A stretch of DNA of 64,000 nucleotides from Anastatus disparis. Lineage: Eukaryota > Arthropoda > Insecta > Hymenoptera > Eupelmidae. The stretch is from NCBI GenBank assembly GCA_017163975.1, contig JAFFSR010000249.1, positions 1,846,001 through 1,910,000 on the forward strand. The letters run 5' to 3'. How positions within the stretch are numbered: the first letter of the stretch is position 1; each line of letters begins with the position of its first letter. The position numbers and the translations under genes were made by a program. Below, piece after piece: positions 21,447 through 31,424 of this stretch. The notes under the pieces are model-generated. The model was not told the origin of the DNA. It was given only the letters and a program-made list of their open reading frames with translations, and made no database searches.

Positions 21447-24155
21447 CTAAAGGTGATATTGTTTTATAAATAAATTAGTTACATGATGATTTCGTGGTAA
21501 AATTATTTGATGTCGCGATGAGTAAGAAATACTGGCTTTATGTAGTCTACCGCCGACTCTTATGATGCCTGTGTTGTCAATAATTGGATTAAGCGATTGT
21601 AATTTATTTCTATTGGGTAACGCTTTTCTATTAGTAAGCAAGTGTGATTCGTCACTAAAGGCTGATTTTTGCACTAATTTTATAATAGCGTTTTCTGCTC
21701 TATGTAGTTCGTTTGCTTGTAATCGTCCGGATTTATAGTATTTTTTATTGAATCGAAAGCATATGACTATTATGCGAATTAGTTTTGTTATGGATGAATA
21801 TTTTTGTAACAGATTTATTAAATGTTTCAAATGTGCATCAATTAGTAAACAACGGGCCTTGCGTTTTTCTGGTATGTCAGTTAATATTGATATAGATGAC
21901 GTAGGCCAATTATTTCTTTTTTGTTTTAGCCACGAGGGACCATTACGCCACAAAGAATTATTTAAAAAATCATGAGGTATCTGACCACGTGAAAGTGCAT
22001 CTGCAGGATTATCTTGTGATTTAATGTGTTGCCAATTTTTTATATCAGTTTTGTTCTGTATATCCGCGACGCGATTAGATACGAAAGTATTTAATAAATT
22101 GAGTGATTTCTGTATCCAATTTAATGCTATAGTTAAGTCTGACCAAAGATATACGCGATCAATTTTAAGATTTAATAGCTTGGTGATTTGTTCATATAAA
22201 TTAGCTAAGAGTTGCATAGTACACAATTCTAGACGCGGTATTGTTTTTGTTTTTAAAGGTGCAACTCTTGATTTTGCACTGAGTAGAGATATTTTAAATT
22301 CGTCATAATTATTTTTTGACCGTAAATAAAAACAAGCACCATATCCGACTAGACTCGCGTCACAGAATCCGTGAAGTTCAATCTCTAACGCATCATGAGA
22401 AATAACCTTGCGTTCAAATGAAATATTTTTAATTGAATTTAATTGTGTACAGAAATTGTTCCATGCATTATGAATATTACTCGGAACCGATTCATCCCAC
22501 TGATTTTTCGACTGCCAAATATCTTGCATTATTTTCTTTGCATATAATATAATCGGTCCGAGCAAACCTATCGGATCGAATATTTTTGCAATTTCTGATA
22601 ATATTTTTCTCTTAGTAATTTTTCCTTCAATTGAAATATTATGGATTTCATAAACAAATATATCCCTTTTTGTTCTCCAATGTATGCCTAGTGTTTTCAC
22701 GGAATTATTTTTATTCAAATTAAAATCAGCGTCAAGATCATTTTCGGCTATCCCGTTTAAAAGTTCTGGCTCGTTTGACGCCCATTGACGCATTTTTAAA
22801 GATGCTGTATTTAATATACCGTTCATTTCTTTTATGATTTTATGTGCCTCGATTATGTTATTTGTGCCGGTTAACATATTATCTACGTACATATCTGTTT
22901 TAAGAATCTTTGCTGTTATTGGAAAGCGATAAGATTCTTCTTCCGCGAGTTGATGTAAGCATCTAATAGCTAAAAATGGTGCTCACGCAAAACCGAAAGT
23001 TACTGTATTAATTGTGTATTCTTCAATTTTTCCATTTGAAAACCAAAGAATTTTCTGATATTTTTTATCTTCTTTGCGCAATAAAAATTGACGATACATT
23101 TTTTCTATGTCGGCAATAATAACGTATTTATGCGTACGGAAACGTAATAAAATAGAAAAAAGATCATCTTGAATTGTTGGCCCGATCAACAGATTGACAT
23201 TTAATGAAATACCGTTACTTGATTTAGCCGATGCATCAAAAACTACACGTAATTTAGTAGTAGTACTCGTCGTTTTTATGACAGCATGATGAGGCAGATA
23301 GAAACGGTCATCTGATGTGATTTTATTCTTTGACATATGATTTAAATTTATATATTCATTAATCACGTTCGTATATTCGTTTTTAAATTCGGTATTATTA
23401 TTGAAACGTTTTTGTAAAAATAATAACCGTTTGATTGCTGCTTGTTTGGATTCACCTAAATTTTTATTCGTTTCTTTAAAGGGTAATGCAACAATGAAGC
23501 GACCCTCCTCATTTCTTTTCACATTATTTTTAAAATGATTTTCGCATAAAATTTCTTCGTTTGTCCAATTCGACCTTAGTGTCGCAATTTCTTCCAAGGC
23601 TCAAAATTTTTCTAGATTAAATTGTATGTTGGTTGAGAGGTATTTTGATTTTTTAATATTTTCAAACGAATTAAAGCCACTCCCGATGATCCAACCCAAT
23701 TTAGTTTTATGTAAAAATATGTCATTAGTTTCTGATAGTTTAATTTGTCCGGTACACAATATAGATAATGTAGGCCCAACTCCTATTAACATATCTATAC
23801 GCGAAGGTCTATGAAACTCAGGATCAGCTAGTTTTAAATTTCGCGGTATATTAAGTTTCTCTCTTGAGATTGTTTCGGTTGAAGTTTGGTCTGTTGTTGT
23901 TGGGACGACGAAAAATGTAAGAGTCTTTGAAAAATCTGAATGAAGCGACTTAAATATTATTTCGGTATAGTAATCTGACATCGTGTTTAACCCGTTCATG
24001 GCGCCGATATTCAGTGAACAACGATACTTATGACTGTTTAATTGTTTTATGAAATTATCAGTAACGAAATTGGCAGTCGAACATGTATCTAACAATGTTT
24101 TGCATTTCATAAATTGTCCATTTTTAGCCCGTACTTTTACTAAAGCACTGGTCAT
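21447..24155 (-). pseudogene. BEL protease, reverse transcriptase and RNase H
   Basis: One minus-strand frame, broken by stops at 23598-23600 and 22980-22982. The first part (24155-23601) is an aspartic-protease-like region with LLDTCSTANFV. The second (23597-22983) has the RT fingers and palm, including LRVVFDASAK and IADIEKMYRQF. The third (22892-21447) starts M-Y-V-D-N-M-L-T-G, where family members have YVDD, so a catalytic Asp is replaced by Asn. RNase H residues follow in that third part: Asp178 (GFCDAS), Glu222 (PRLELC), Asp252 (LWSDL) and Asp298 (DNPADALSRG). The stop at 22980 falls inside the GFA-(S)-APFLA motif and may be a single base change. Confidence 0.85.
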
Positions 24156-24221
24156 TAAATCAAATGATGCGTCAGAGATTACTGTTTTAAAGCATGAAAT
24201 TAAGTTATAGTTATCGTATAG

Positions 24222-25071
24222 TCATGTAGTCGATTGAGGTTTATCGGAAGAATTTTTGATGGCTTTAGCGATGTGCAATAAGGAGTTATGCTTTTTGTTA
24301 CACATTCTGCACTTCCCGTAGCGACATTCTTTATTTTCATGATATTGCAAACAGTTATGGCATAAATTCGTAGTTTTAATAAGCTTTATTCTTTGTGGCA
24401 CTGACATTTGTTAAAATTTGTTACATTTAAATAGAGGGTGTGCTTCCTCTGAGCATGCAGGACATTTTTTTAAATTAGTTACAAAGGTTTTAACCTGTTT
24501 AGTGTCAATTTTCCGAATTTTAGCTGGTTGACCATTTTCATATCGCGATGTTTTTCCGATTTCGTGCTTGTGCTGCCGATATTTTATACACAAAGTCTAC
24601 AATTTTATTAAGTGTTGTTGCTCTAATTTAGTGCTATTGCTCTAATTTACCGTCGAATGTTGGTAACGCCATAGGTGGTAATTTTGCACGCGTTCTTAAA
24701 GGGTGAGCCGAAGTGCAATATTCTTTGTCGATTGAATTATTTAAGCTTGGGCTTGTACTTATATTTGTTAGATTTTGTTGTGATATACCCGCTTCAATTA
24801 GAAATTGTTGAGCCATGCTCGTAATTTCATAATATTTATCCCAAGTTTCAAATCTTTCATATTTACTTTTTTCTGAGTTTTCTAACGCGTCAAGTTCATC
24901 GCACGTAGCATCGAATTTTTCAAAAAGTGAAGTTATTTTTTGGAAACGAATTTGCAATTAAATAACTTCGTTTTCTTTCTTATATTTTGCCAAAAATGTT
25001 TGAAAGCCATTTAATTGTGTTTTAACAGATTCGCGCTGTGATTGCAATACTTTTAATCGCATGTTATTCAT
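24222..25071 (-). pseudogene. BEL gag, internally deleted
   Basis: The likely start is the ATG complement at 25069-25071, opening M-N-N-M-R-L-K-V-L-Q. The frame reaches LPTFDGKLEQ, the usual entry to the conserved gag core, but most of that core is missing. Near 24615-24650 a short direct repeat, GCTCTAATTTA, lies at the seam. The C-terminal part keeps two cysteine-rich knuckles, CPACSEEAHPLFKCNKF and CHNCLQYHENKECRYGKC. Stops occur at 24958-24960, 24408-24410 and 24219-24221. Gag packages the RNA into particles; this copy could not. Confidence 0.75.
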
Positions 25072-25566
25072 AATGGGAGTAGAAGCAATATCAAACTATG
25101 GATAAAAATAAATTATTCCCCTTTACACAAAGTTTTGGTGATTCAAAGACTTAACAATGTGCTTGAGAACGTTGAATTATGCGTGTTACGACTGTTGTCG
25201 TTTTTAATGTTGTATTTTGATGAAGAATCCGTGAAATCCTTGTCAGTGGACTGTGTTGACGTTATGTATGTAGAATTCAAGTTTTTGCTTGATCTATTTT
25301 GGCAGAAGTGGATTGATAATACCCTTTACGGTAAATTGTTAATTGTACTTGATGAAGTTAACACTGTATGTGAATCACAGTACTGTATTAGATTTCACTA
25401 GATTATTCTATGAATTGAACAGCTAAGTATAGCTTATGGCACTGCTGGACCACACAGTTAGAACTGAATAAGCAATGAATTGCTTTTAATATCACGTCCG
25501 TATCACTGAATGTGATTCACGTTGCTTATGATATTAAGTTCGTATCAACAATAGATACTTGAAAAT

Positions 25567-25585
25567 AATCCGGCTCGAATGACCA
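25567..25585 (-). promoter_or_regulatory. BEL primer binding site, tRNA-Tyr type
   Basis: The minus strand reads TGGTCATTCGAGCCGGATT, six bases after the ACA end of the 5' LTR. It pairs with the 3' end of insect tRNA-Tyr (…CGAAGGA-CCA) with one mismatch. From here to the gag start (25071) is about 500 bp of untranslated leader. Confidence 0.7.
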
Positions 25586-25591
25586 AATTTA

Positions 25592-26319
25592 TGTACGCTC
25601 TTGAATGAGCGTGTCTCGCTAAAAATTAATTCAACGAAACAAATTTTGGATAATGAAAATGTATTGAAAATAAAACACAAGTGAGTGCACAACACTGTAT
25701 ACTTTATTCAATATAGTAAGGAAAGGAAAAAGGTGTTCACTCCTTGAAGTTTAAAAGTATTCTGTCGTATTTATTTTTGGTAAAAATAAAGCGTATGCCT
25801 ATGCAGGTAAGAAAATACATAAAAATAGAAAATTCGTACGTATCCCTTCTTTTATTAATAACGGAGATTTTCGAACGAAGGGATAGACTACAACTGTATG
25901 CCAGATGTTTTATTGCTGACCGGTCGAAAACTGGTCAGGCCGCACGTACGCATTTTTTATAATCCCCGTTCGAATGAATGTTGATGATTCGACCCTACCA
26001 TAATAATTAGGCTTAAAATTCTATAGTTTGAAAAATAGCATTATAAAGAAAATGCTGAATTTCCTTGTTAGACTGAAGTATTATTGGAAAGGTTTAGTTA
26101 TTAAATAACTACAAATATTAAGAAGCTGAAATACATATGGAAAAATAGTATTACAAATATATAAAATTAGAAAAATAAGATAAATGCACGCTTTAAGGGC
26201 CCTTGTAAATTATATCTTAGTCGACGTATTTTAATACATATAACATTATTATTTACTAAACACATGACAGATGAAAAACGTTTTCTTTTTATAGTTATAA
26301 TAATGTGTGCGCTTGTATA
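25592..26319 (-). repeat. BEL 5' LTR
   Basis: Full-length LTR of 728 bp. On the minus strand it should start TGTACAAGCG; here the first two bases read TA, a single change. It ends GCGTACA just before the primer site. It is nearly identical to the left LTR. Confidence 0.85.
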
Positions 26320-26538
26320 ATATTATTTAATTAGCAGATTTTTCATCTTTATATTAATAGACATATGTCTATATAGTACACTTTAGCATGAATTCGTGAA
26401 TTATTATTAGTGTTTTTATTCATTTTTCAATTCAAGTAGTTTTAAAATGTTTTAATGCAATAATGATTTGATTTATTAAATAAATAAAATCACACAAAGG
26501 TAATTCGAAATTCATAATATATGAATGATTTCTTTCAA

Positions 26539-28384
26539 GGTGCTGTTGATGCTGGTGTAGGAAACACTACTTTGAATAAAATTATGGCTGAAGGAGATGC
26601 TCCTACTATTTCAAATGACATGTATAAAAAGTATGAGACAATTGTTAGTGCATAAATTGAACTAGAGGCCAAAAATAGTTGTATGAGGGCAGCTGTTGAA
26701 GAAAAGCGATTAGTCTGTAAAAGATTTAAAATTTAAATTTTGTTAATTATGAACTAGTCATTTTCATAAGAAAATTTCAAATAAAATCATTAAATTCAAA
26801 AGAATGTTATTATTAGTTTTTAGAAAGTGTTTTTATTTTTATCATGCTGATAACATCAATATTGAAAATTTTGTGTAATTTATTTTGCTATTGCTTTTTT
26901 ACTTTTTTTATTAATATTTTTCGAACTCTAACTTTAAAGTTTATTTATCATTTTTAATATTTTATTGAATTGTAAATATATTATTTTTAATTTTACTGTA
27001 TTGTACATATTTTATTTTTATTATATATGAATTAAATAAAAATCTGATTTTTAATTTTACTAAATAGTGAATATTGATTGAACTATAACATTACTTTTTA
27101 AATATAATGAATTTTTCATAAAAAGTCGTAGCATTGAATTATTTTAGATTACAAGAAGTATTTGTATTCATATAAAAAATAATAAAGAACTGCTATAAAC
27201 AACATAATATTTTTATTTATTCTAGGCCATCTGATATAATAAATGACATTTATCCATTGAACCAAATCCTTGAACTTCCTTTCACAAATGCTAGATCAAA
27301 TAATAATTTATCGAAAGATCATATAGTTAATTCAGCAGGTTCTATTGATACAGGCTGGTTCAGGAAAGGCAATGGTGAAAGTTACGATAACTTGAGCGGG
27401 TATACTTCTTTGATTGGTCAGTTTTCAGGAAAAGTTTTAGATTTTGGTACGAAAAATCGTAAATGCAGAAAATGTGACGCAGGGCATAATAAAAATGATC
27501 ACGATTGTCGCTGCAATTTCCAAGGTAGTGCTAAGGCAATGGAGGCAGATTCTGGAGTACAATTAATAAATCATAGCAAAATACTAAAGGAAGTTGGATT
27601 ATAAATTAGGATAATAATTGGAGATGAAGATAGCTCATTGATCGCGGCAGTACGACGGGATAACCCAATTATAAATTTTCATAAGTTAGCTGATAAGAAC
27701 CATCCAGCGAAAAATTTTTCTAATGAACTCTATAAAATAAGCGGTTCTTATAAGGAGTTGAAGAAAATAGACGTTATCACTCATATAAAAAAATGTTTTA
27801 GTTATGCAATCTCACAAAACAAAGGCGATAGTGATGGTTCAGCCAAAAATTTAAAAATGATACCTGATCACTTATTTGGATATTATGAGAACTGTGGACT
27901 TTGGTGTTCAGATAAAAAAGAGCACATCATACATTTTTCTGATGAATTACTGCGCAATAAATTACAGAAATTTTTTAATAAATATTCAGCGAATGCAAAT
28001 AAATTTTGTGTAGCTGCATCCAGTCAAACCAATGAGAGCTTTGACAATATTGTTGCACATAAAGCTCCTAAAAATGTATGTCTGAGTACTAGTGCAGCAT
28101 GTGATATTAGAGTTGCCAGTAGTGTATCCGTAAAAAACGATGGAGATAAATATTTATTAAATATAAGAGAAAGATTAGGTATGGAACCAGGTTCTTATAC
28201 TTTAAGTTACGCTAAAGCATCGGATGAAAAAAGACACATTAGAAAAATCAAAGATTCATCTACTACAAAAAAACTAAGAAGATTAGAATTAAAGCAAAGT
28301 AGATTGGAATTAAAAAAGAATAAAGAGCGTGATGAAGGTTTAACGTATCAAACTAATTGTGGCTTTAATACAGAAATAGATCAA
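26539..28384 (+). pseudogene. Mutator-like transposase, catalytic region
   Basis: The match resumes after the BEL LTR at 26539 with G-A-V-D-A-G-V-G-N-T-T-L-N-K-I-M and runs to about 26716, with one stop at 26653. A 509-bp AT-rich gap (26717-27225) has GTAAAA and TTCTAG edges like an intron, but the phases do not match. The frame then continues at 27226. Probable DDE residues are Asp in GSIDTGWF, Asp in IIGDEDSS and Glu in SSQTNESFDN, all present. Cysteines in CRKCDAGHNKNDHDC fit the family's zinc site. A TAA stop at 27602-27604 breaks the frame just before GDEDSS. The frame continues through the basic tail to D-Q-L at the MITE edge (28388). The enzyme would cut and join Mutator ends. Confidence 0.7.
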
Positions 28385-28388
28385 TTAA

Positions 28389-28773
28389 CGGTAGGCCGGA
28401 GTAGAACCTGATACCGACCGAGTAACAATTGAGTTGTTTGTTATTTACTCAAGTTTTAATCGGCGTATCTTCAAATTAAAGGTCGAGCGCAATAGATATT
28501 ATTATTATGAACATCTATGCACAAGAAAAAAAATATCTACTGGTTTGTTTTTGAGAAAAGTAAGTAACGCGAAAATATTATAAACATAAACTTTTACTTT
28601 GGCGTTACTTACTTTTCTCAAAAACAAACCGGTAGATATTTTTTTTCTTGTGCATAAATGTTCATAATAATAATATCTATTGCGCTCGACCTTTAATTTG
28701 AAGATACACCGATTAAAACTTGAGTAAATAACAAAAATGCCAATTAGACAAGGACAGCGAATCCGGCCTGCTC
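28389..28773. mobile_element. TTAA MITE, family 3, inside the Mutator ORF
   Basis: TTAA flanks are at 28385-28388 and 28774-28777. Arms share GTTATTTACTCAAGTTTTAATCGG and a subterminal TGTCCTTGTCTAATTG motif, the latter only on the right; the left end has diverged. Removing the element and one TTAA joins the codons D-Q-L-R-Q-L-N-E-D-I-L in frame, which proves the insertion site. Confidence 0.9.
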
Positions 28774-28777
28774 TTAA

Positions 28778-29668
28778 GGCAATTAAATGAAGATATATTG
28801 ATTAATGATGCAAAAATAATATATTTTGACTTGGAGACTACAGGCTTAGATGCTGGTGCATTTATTGTACAAATAGCAGCAATAAGTCATGATTATATGT
28901 TCAATACGTACGTTGACCCAGTCAAAGCAATCTCACCAAGTGCAAGTAAAGTTACAAAAATCTCAAAAGTTAATGGCATTCTAACTTGCGATAATGAGCC
29001 AGTTATGAGTTTAAAAATTCAAAAAGCATTGCATTCATTCAAGCAATTCTTGCAAAAAGTTTCAAAATCTAAAAAATGTTTATTGGTAGCATATAATGCT
29101 ACATATGACATTCGTATTCTATTACGGCATATTTTTAACAATGATATGGTAGGTCAATTTGATCTTATTGCAGGTTTTGCTGCCACATTAAAAATTTTTA
29201 GAAAACTACTTATTAAAGAAAATCGTCTCAAAGAATTTAAATTAGAAGCCTTAGCTAAAATATTTTTGAGCAATGTATCGGACTTAGATGAAAACTTCCA
29301 CGATGCCATGTACGATGTAAAAATATTACAGAAGCTCGTTGAAAAATTTGCTTTGGAGAAAAAACTAAGTCAATTTACAAAATCTTATATAGAATGTTGT
29401 AATGATTTCATAAACACCGACAATATTAATTATAAGCTATTGAAAGAATTAAAAGGTCTTGTTTCTATATCGATTTTAAAAAAAATTAGCCAAGTATAAA
29501 ATTACATATAAAAATTTATGTGATTTGTATGTGAAAGACGGTGACAAGGACATTTATGAACTATGTACAGAAAAAAGAGATAAAAGAAAATTTAAAATAA
29601 CAAATAATAAAAATATTTTGAAAAAACTCTCCGAGTTCTTAAAAAAGTTTAAGATTCAAGTAAAATAA
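28778..29668 (+). pseudogene. DEDDh (DnaQ-like) exonuclease domain of the Mutator protein
   Basis: Motif I is YFDLETTGLD (Asp and Glu), motif II is AYNATYDIRIL (Asp), and motif III is FHDAMYDVKIL with the His and Asp spaced HxxxxD. All catalytic residues of a 3'-5' exonuclease are therefore present. The frame ends early at 29499, but the next frame continues the family's usual C-terminus (N-L-C-D-L-Y-V-K-D-G-D ... K-I-T-N-N-K) to a stop at 29666-29668. A run of eight A at about 29478-29485 marks the shift, so it may be a sequencing error. The domain was fused to the transposase before the MITE inserted. This domain is related to the exonuclease-like C-terminus of vertebrate PML and to many insect transposon proteins. 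Confidence 0.8.
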
Positions 29669-29831
29669 ATTGGAAAAATATAGTACAACATGTAAGTGAT
29701 ATTTTTAAAATTATATTTTATGTAAAAAATTTACTTCATTTTGCATACATTACGTATTTTTTATTTTATTATATGTTTATTATTGAGTTATAGATTCCTC
29801 ATTAATATTAGTCTCATGAAAAATTGACTAA

Positions 29832-30495
29832 CTAGGAGAGTATCAGACCTCCGGATCACGGATTTTGCTCAAACTTTGGGATAAGTTTTCAGATGTCAAA
29901 ATATGAAAAGACACAGAATTTTAGATTCCAACGCTCAATATTTCCCTAGTTACAGGCAATTAAAGAAAATCACTAAAAAAGTTACTAGATTTTCAAACGC
30001 ATATAGTTTCTTAGCATTAATAGCTGGGAGCTTGAAACTTTTTTTAAATGAAAGCTGAGCTCAAATCCTTTCGAAATAGTAGTTATAGCGTGTCAAAATA
30101 TTATTTTTTCCCAAAGTTTTAGCGTAATAAACATTAGACCCAATTTCAGCTTCTGTTAATAATTAATGTTTTAAAAAGAAAAATCAGGTCCAATGTTTAT
30201 CACGCTAAAACTTAGAGAAAAAATAATATTTTGACATGCTATAACTACTATTTCGAAGGGATTTGAGCTCAGCTTTCATTTAAAAAAAGTTTCAAGCTCC
30301 CAGCTATCAATGCTAAGGAACTATATGCGTTTGAAAATCTAGTAACTTTTTTAGTGATTTTCTTTAATTGCCTGTAACTAGGAAAATATTGAGCGTTGGG
30401 ATCTAGAATTCTGTTTCCTTTCATATTTTTACATCTGAAAACTTATCCCAAAGTTTGAGCAAAATCCGTGATCCGGAGGTCTGATACTCTCCTAG
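29832..30495. mobile_element. TAA-flanked palindromic element, 664 bp
   Basis: Arms of about 320 bp, CTAGGAGAGTATCAGACC and its complement, are about 95% identical. TAA lies on both sides (29829-29831, 30496-30498). It shares terminus, size and landmark order (TTTGGGAT, CCAACGCTC, GTTACAGGCA) with 57995-58664. A 3-bp TAA duplication fits PIF/Harbinger-type insertion. 29669-29828 and 30499-30866 contain no gene. Confidence 0.8.
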
Positions 30496-30870
30496 TAAAA
30501 TAAAACGATTTCCATTTATCTTTCAATACTAATTTTTTCATTTATTTAAATCCTAATTTAAAATGCGCGGCAGCCACGCCGTTTGTGTTGTGTTTTTCTG
30601 TGCGAGTGCTGCGTTGCCAATTCTCCATGTATAGATTCAGCTAAACAAAATTTTGATGTATTTTCGAACTTTCAAGTATAGATTACTCAAAATCTAGTAT
30701 CGATTGCATGAATTTTGTTCATATCGATAGAATTGTAATGATGTCTAGATTATTCACAAGGTTTTCCAAAAAAATTCTAAGAAAACTTAAAACGTTATTA
30801 GTCAAAAAATAAATTAGAATGAGGTTGGCCATAGTATTTCTACGTTAAAGGTCGATACTTTGGAAGTTAA

Positions 30871-31251
30871 GAAGGGGCCGAACTATCTGTCTTTGTCTAA
30901 TAGCGTTTTTCATCATTTATGTAAACACTATCCGGTATATCAAGAGAAAAATAGCAGCCCCCTCTAGATATTAGTATTATAAGTAAATTTTGTAATAATA
31001 ACCAAATTTTTTCACTGCGTAGTTTTTGAATAATTAGAGACCTACCAAAAGAAGATAGGTTATATTCTAGATTGCTAGTAGGTCTCTAATTAGTCAAAAA
31101 CTATGCGGTGAAAAATTTGGTTTTTATTACAAAATTTACTAATTATACTAATATCTAGCGGGGGCTGCTATTTTTTTCTTGTTATACCGGATAGTATTTA
31201 CATGAATGATGAAAAACGCTATTAGACAAAGACAGATAGTTCGGCCCCTTC
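30871..31251. mobile_element. TTAA MITE, family 2, 381 bp
   Basis: TTAA at 30867-30870 and 31252-31255 flank arms starting GAAGGGGCCGAACTATCTG. It is nearly identical to 32002-32382. 31256-31424 is unassigned AT-rich sequence. Confidence 0.9.
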
Positions 31252-31424
31252 TTAATAGCTTAAAAATTAATATCGCAAGCAATACTAGAGACGAGTTCAA
31301 TGGAAAGAGCGTACAAAAATCTACTTAATTTAATAGTTTAAATCAATATTCGAAGACAATCGATTTTCAAGAGAACGTTCTTAATTGATGTATAGATTTC
31401 TTGTAATCATATCAAGACAGATAA

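Larger units (their letters stand above)
19490..26319 (-). mobile_element. BEL/Pao LTR retrotransposon, minus strand, defective
   Basis: It has near-identical LTRs (19490-20193 and 25592-26319) and a tRNA-Tyr-type primer site next to the right (5') LTR. There is a GGGGGG polypurine tract next to the left (3') LTR. Gag, protease, reverse transcriptase, RNase H and integrase follow in BEL order on the minus strand. Coding is broken by several stops and a frameshift, and gag has an internal deletion. No target duplication was found; the 3' LTR has lost about 24 nt at its outer end. It lies inside the Mutator-like element. Confidence 0.9.
19040..29668 (+). mobile_element. Mutator-like transposon, interrupted by BEL/Pao and a TTAA MITE
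   Basis: Protein pieces in the order expected for the insect Mutator-like transposase family lie at 19144-19490, 26539-26716 and 27226-28384, followed by a DEDDh exonuclease at 28778-29668. All are on the plus strand. The BEL element at 19490-26319 splits the N-terminal part, and a MITE at 28389-28773 separates transposase from exonuclease. Terminal inverted repeats are not convincingly visible, so the outer limits are approximate. Target duplication was not found. Confidence 0.6.

Noticed and set aside
26717..27225. Spliced intron of the Mutator transposase
   Set aside because: GT and AG edges are plausible but the codon phases across them do not agree, so an intron is not claimed.
30570..30640. 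Right terminal inverted repeat of the Mutator element
   Set aside because: Only a loose match (about 15 of 21 bases) to 19079-19100; too weak to define the end.
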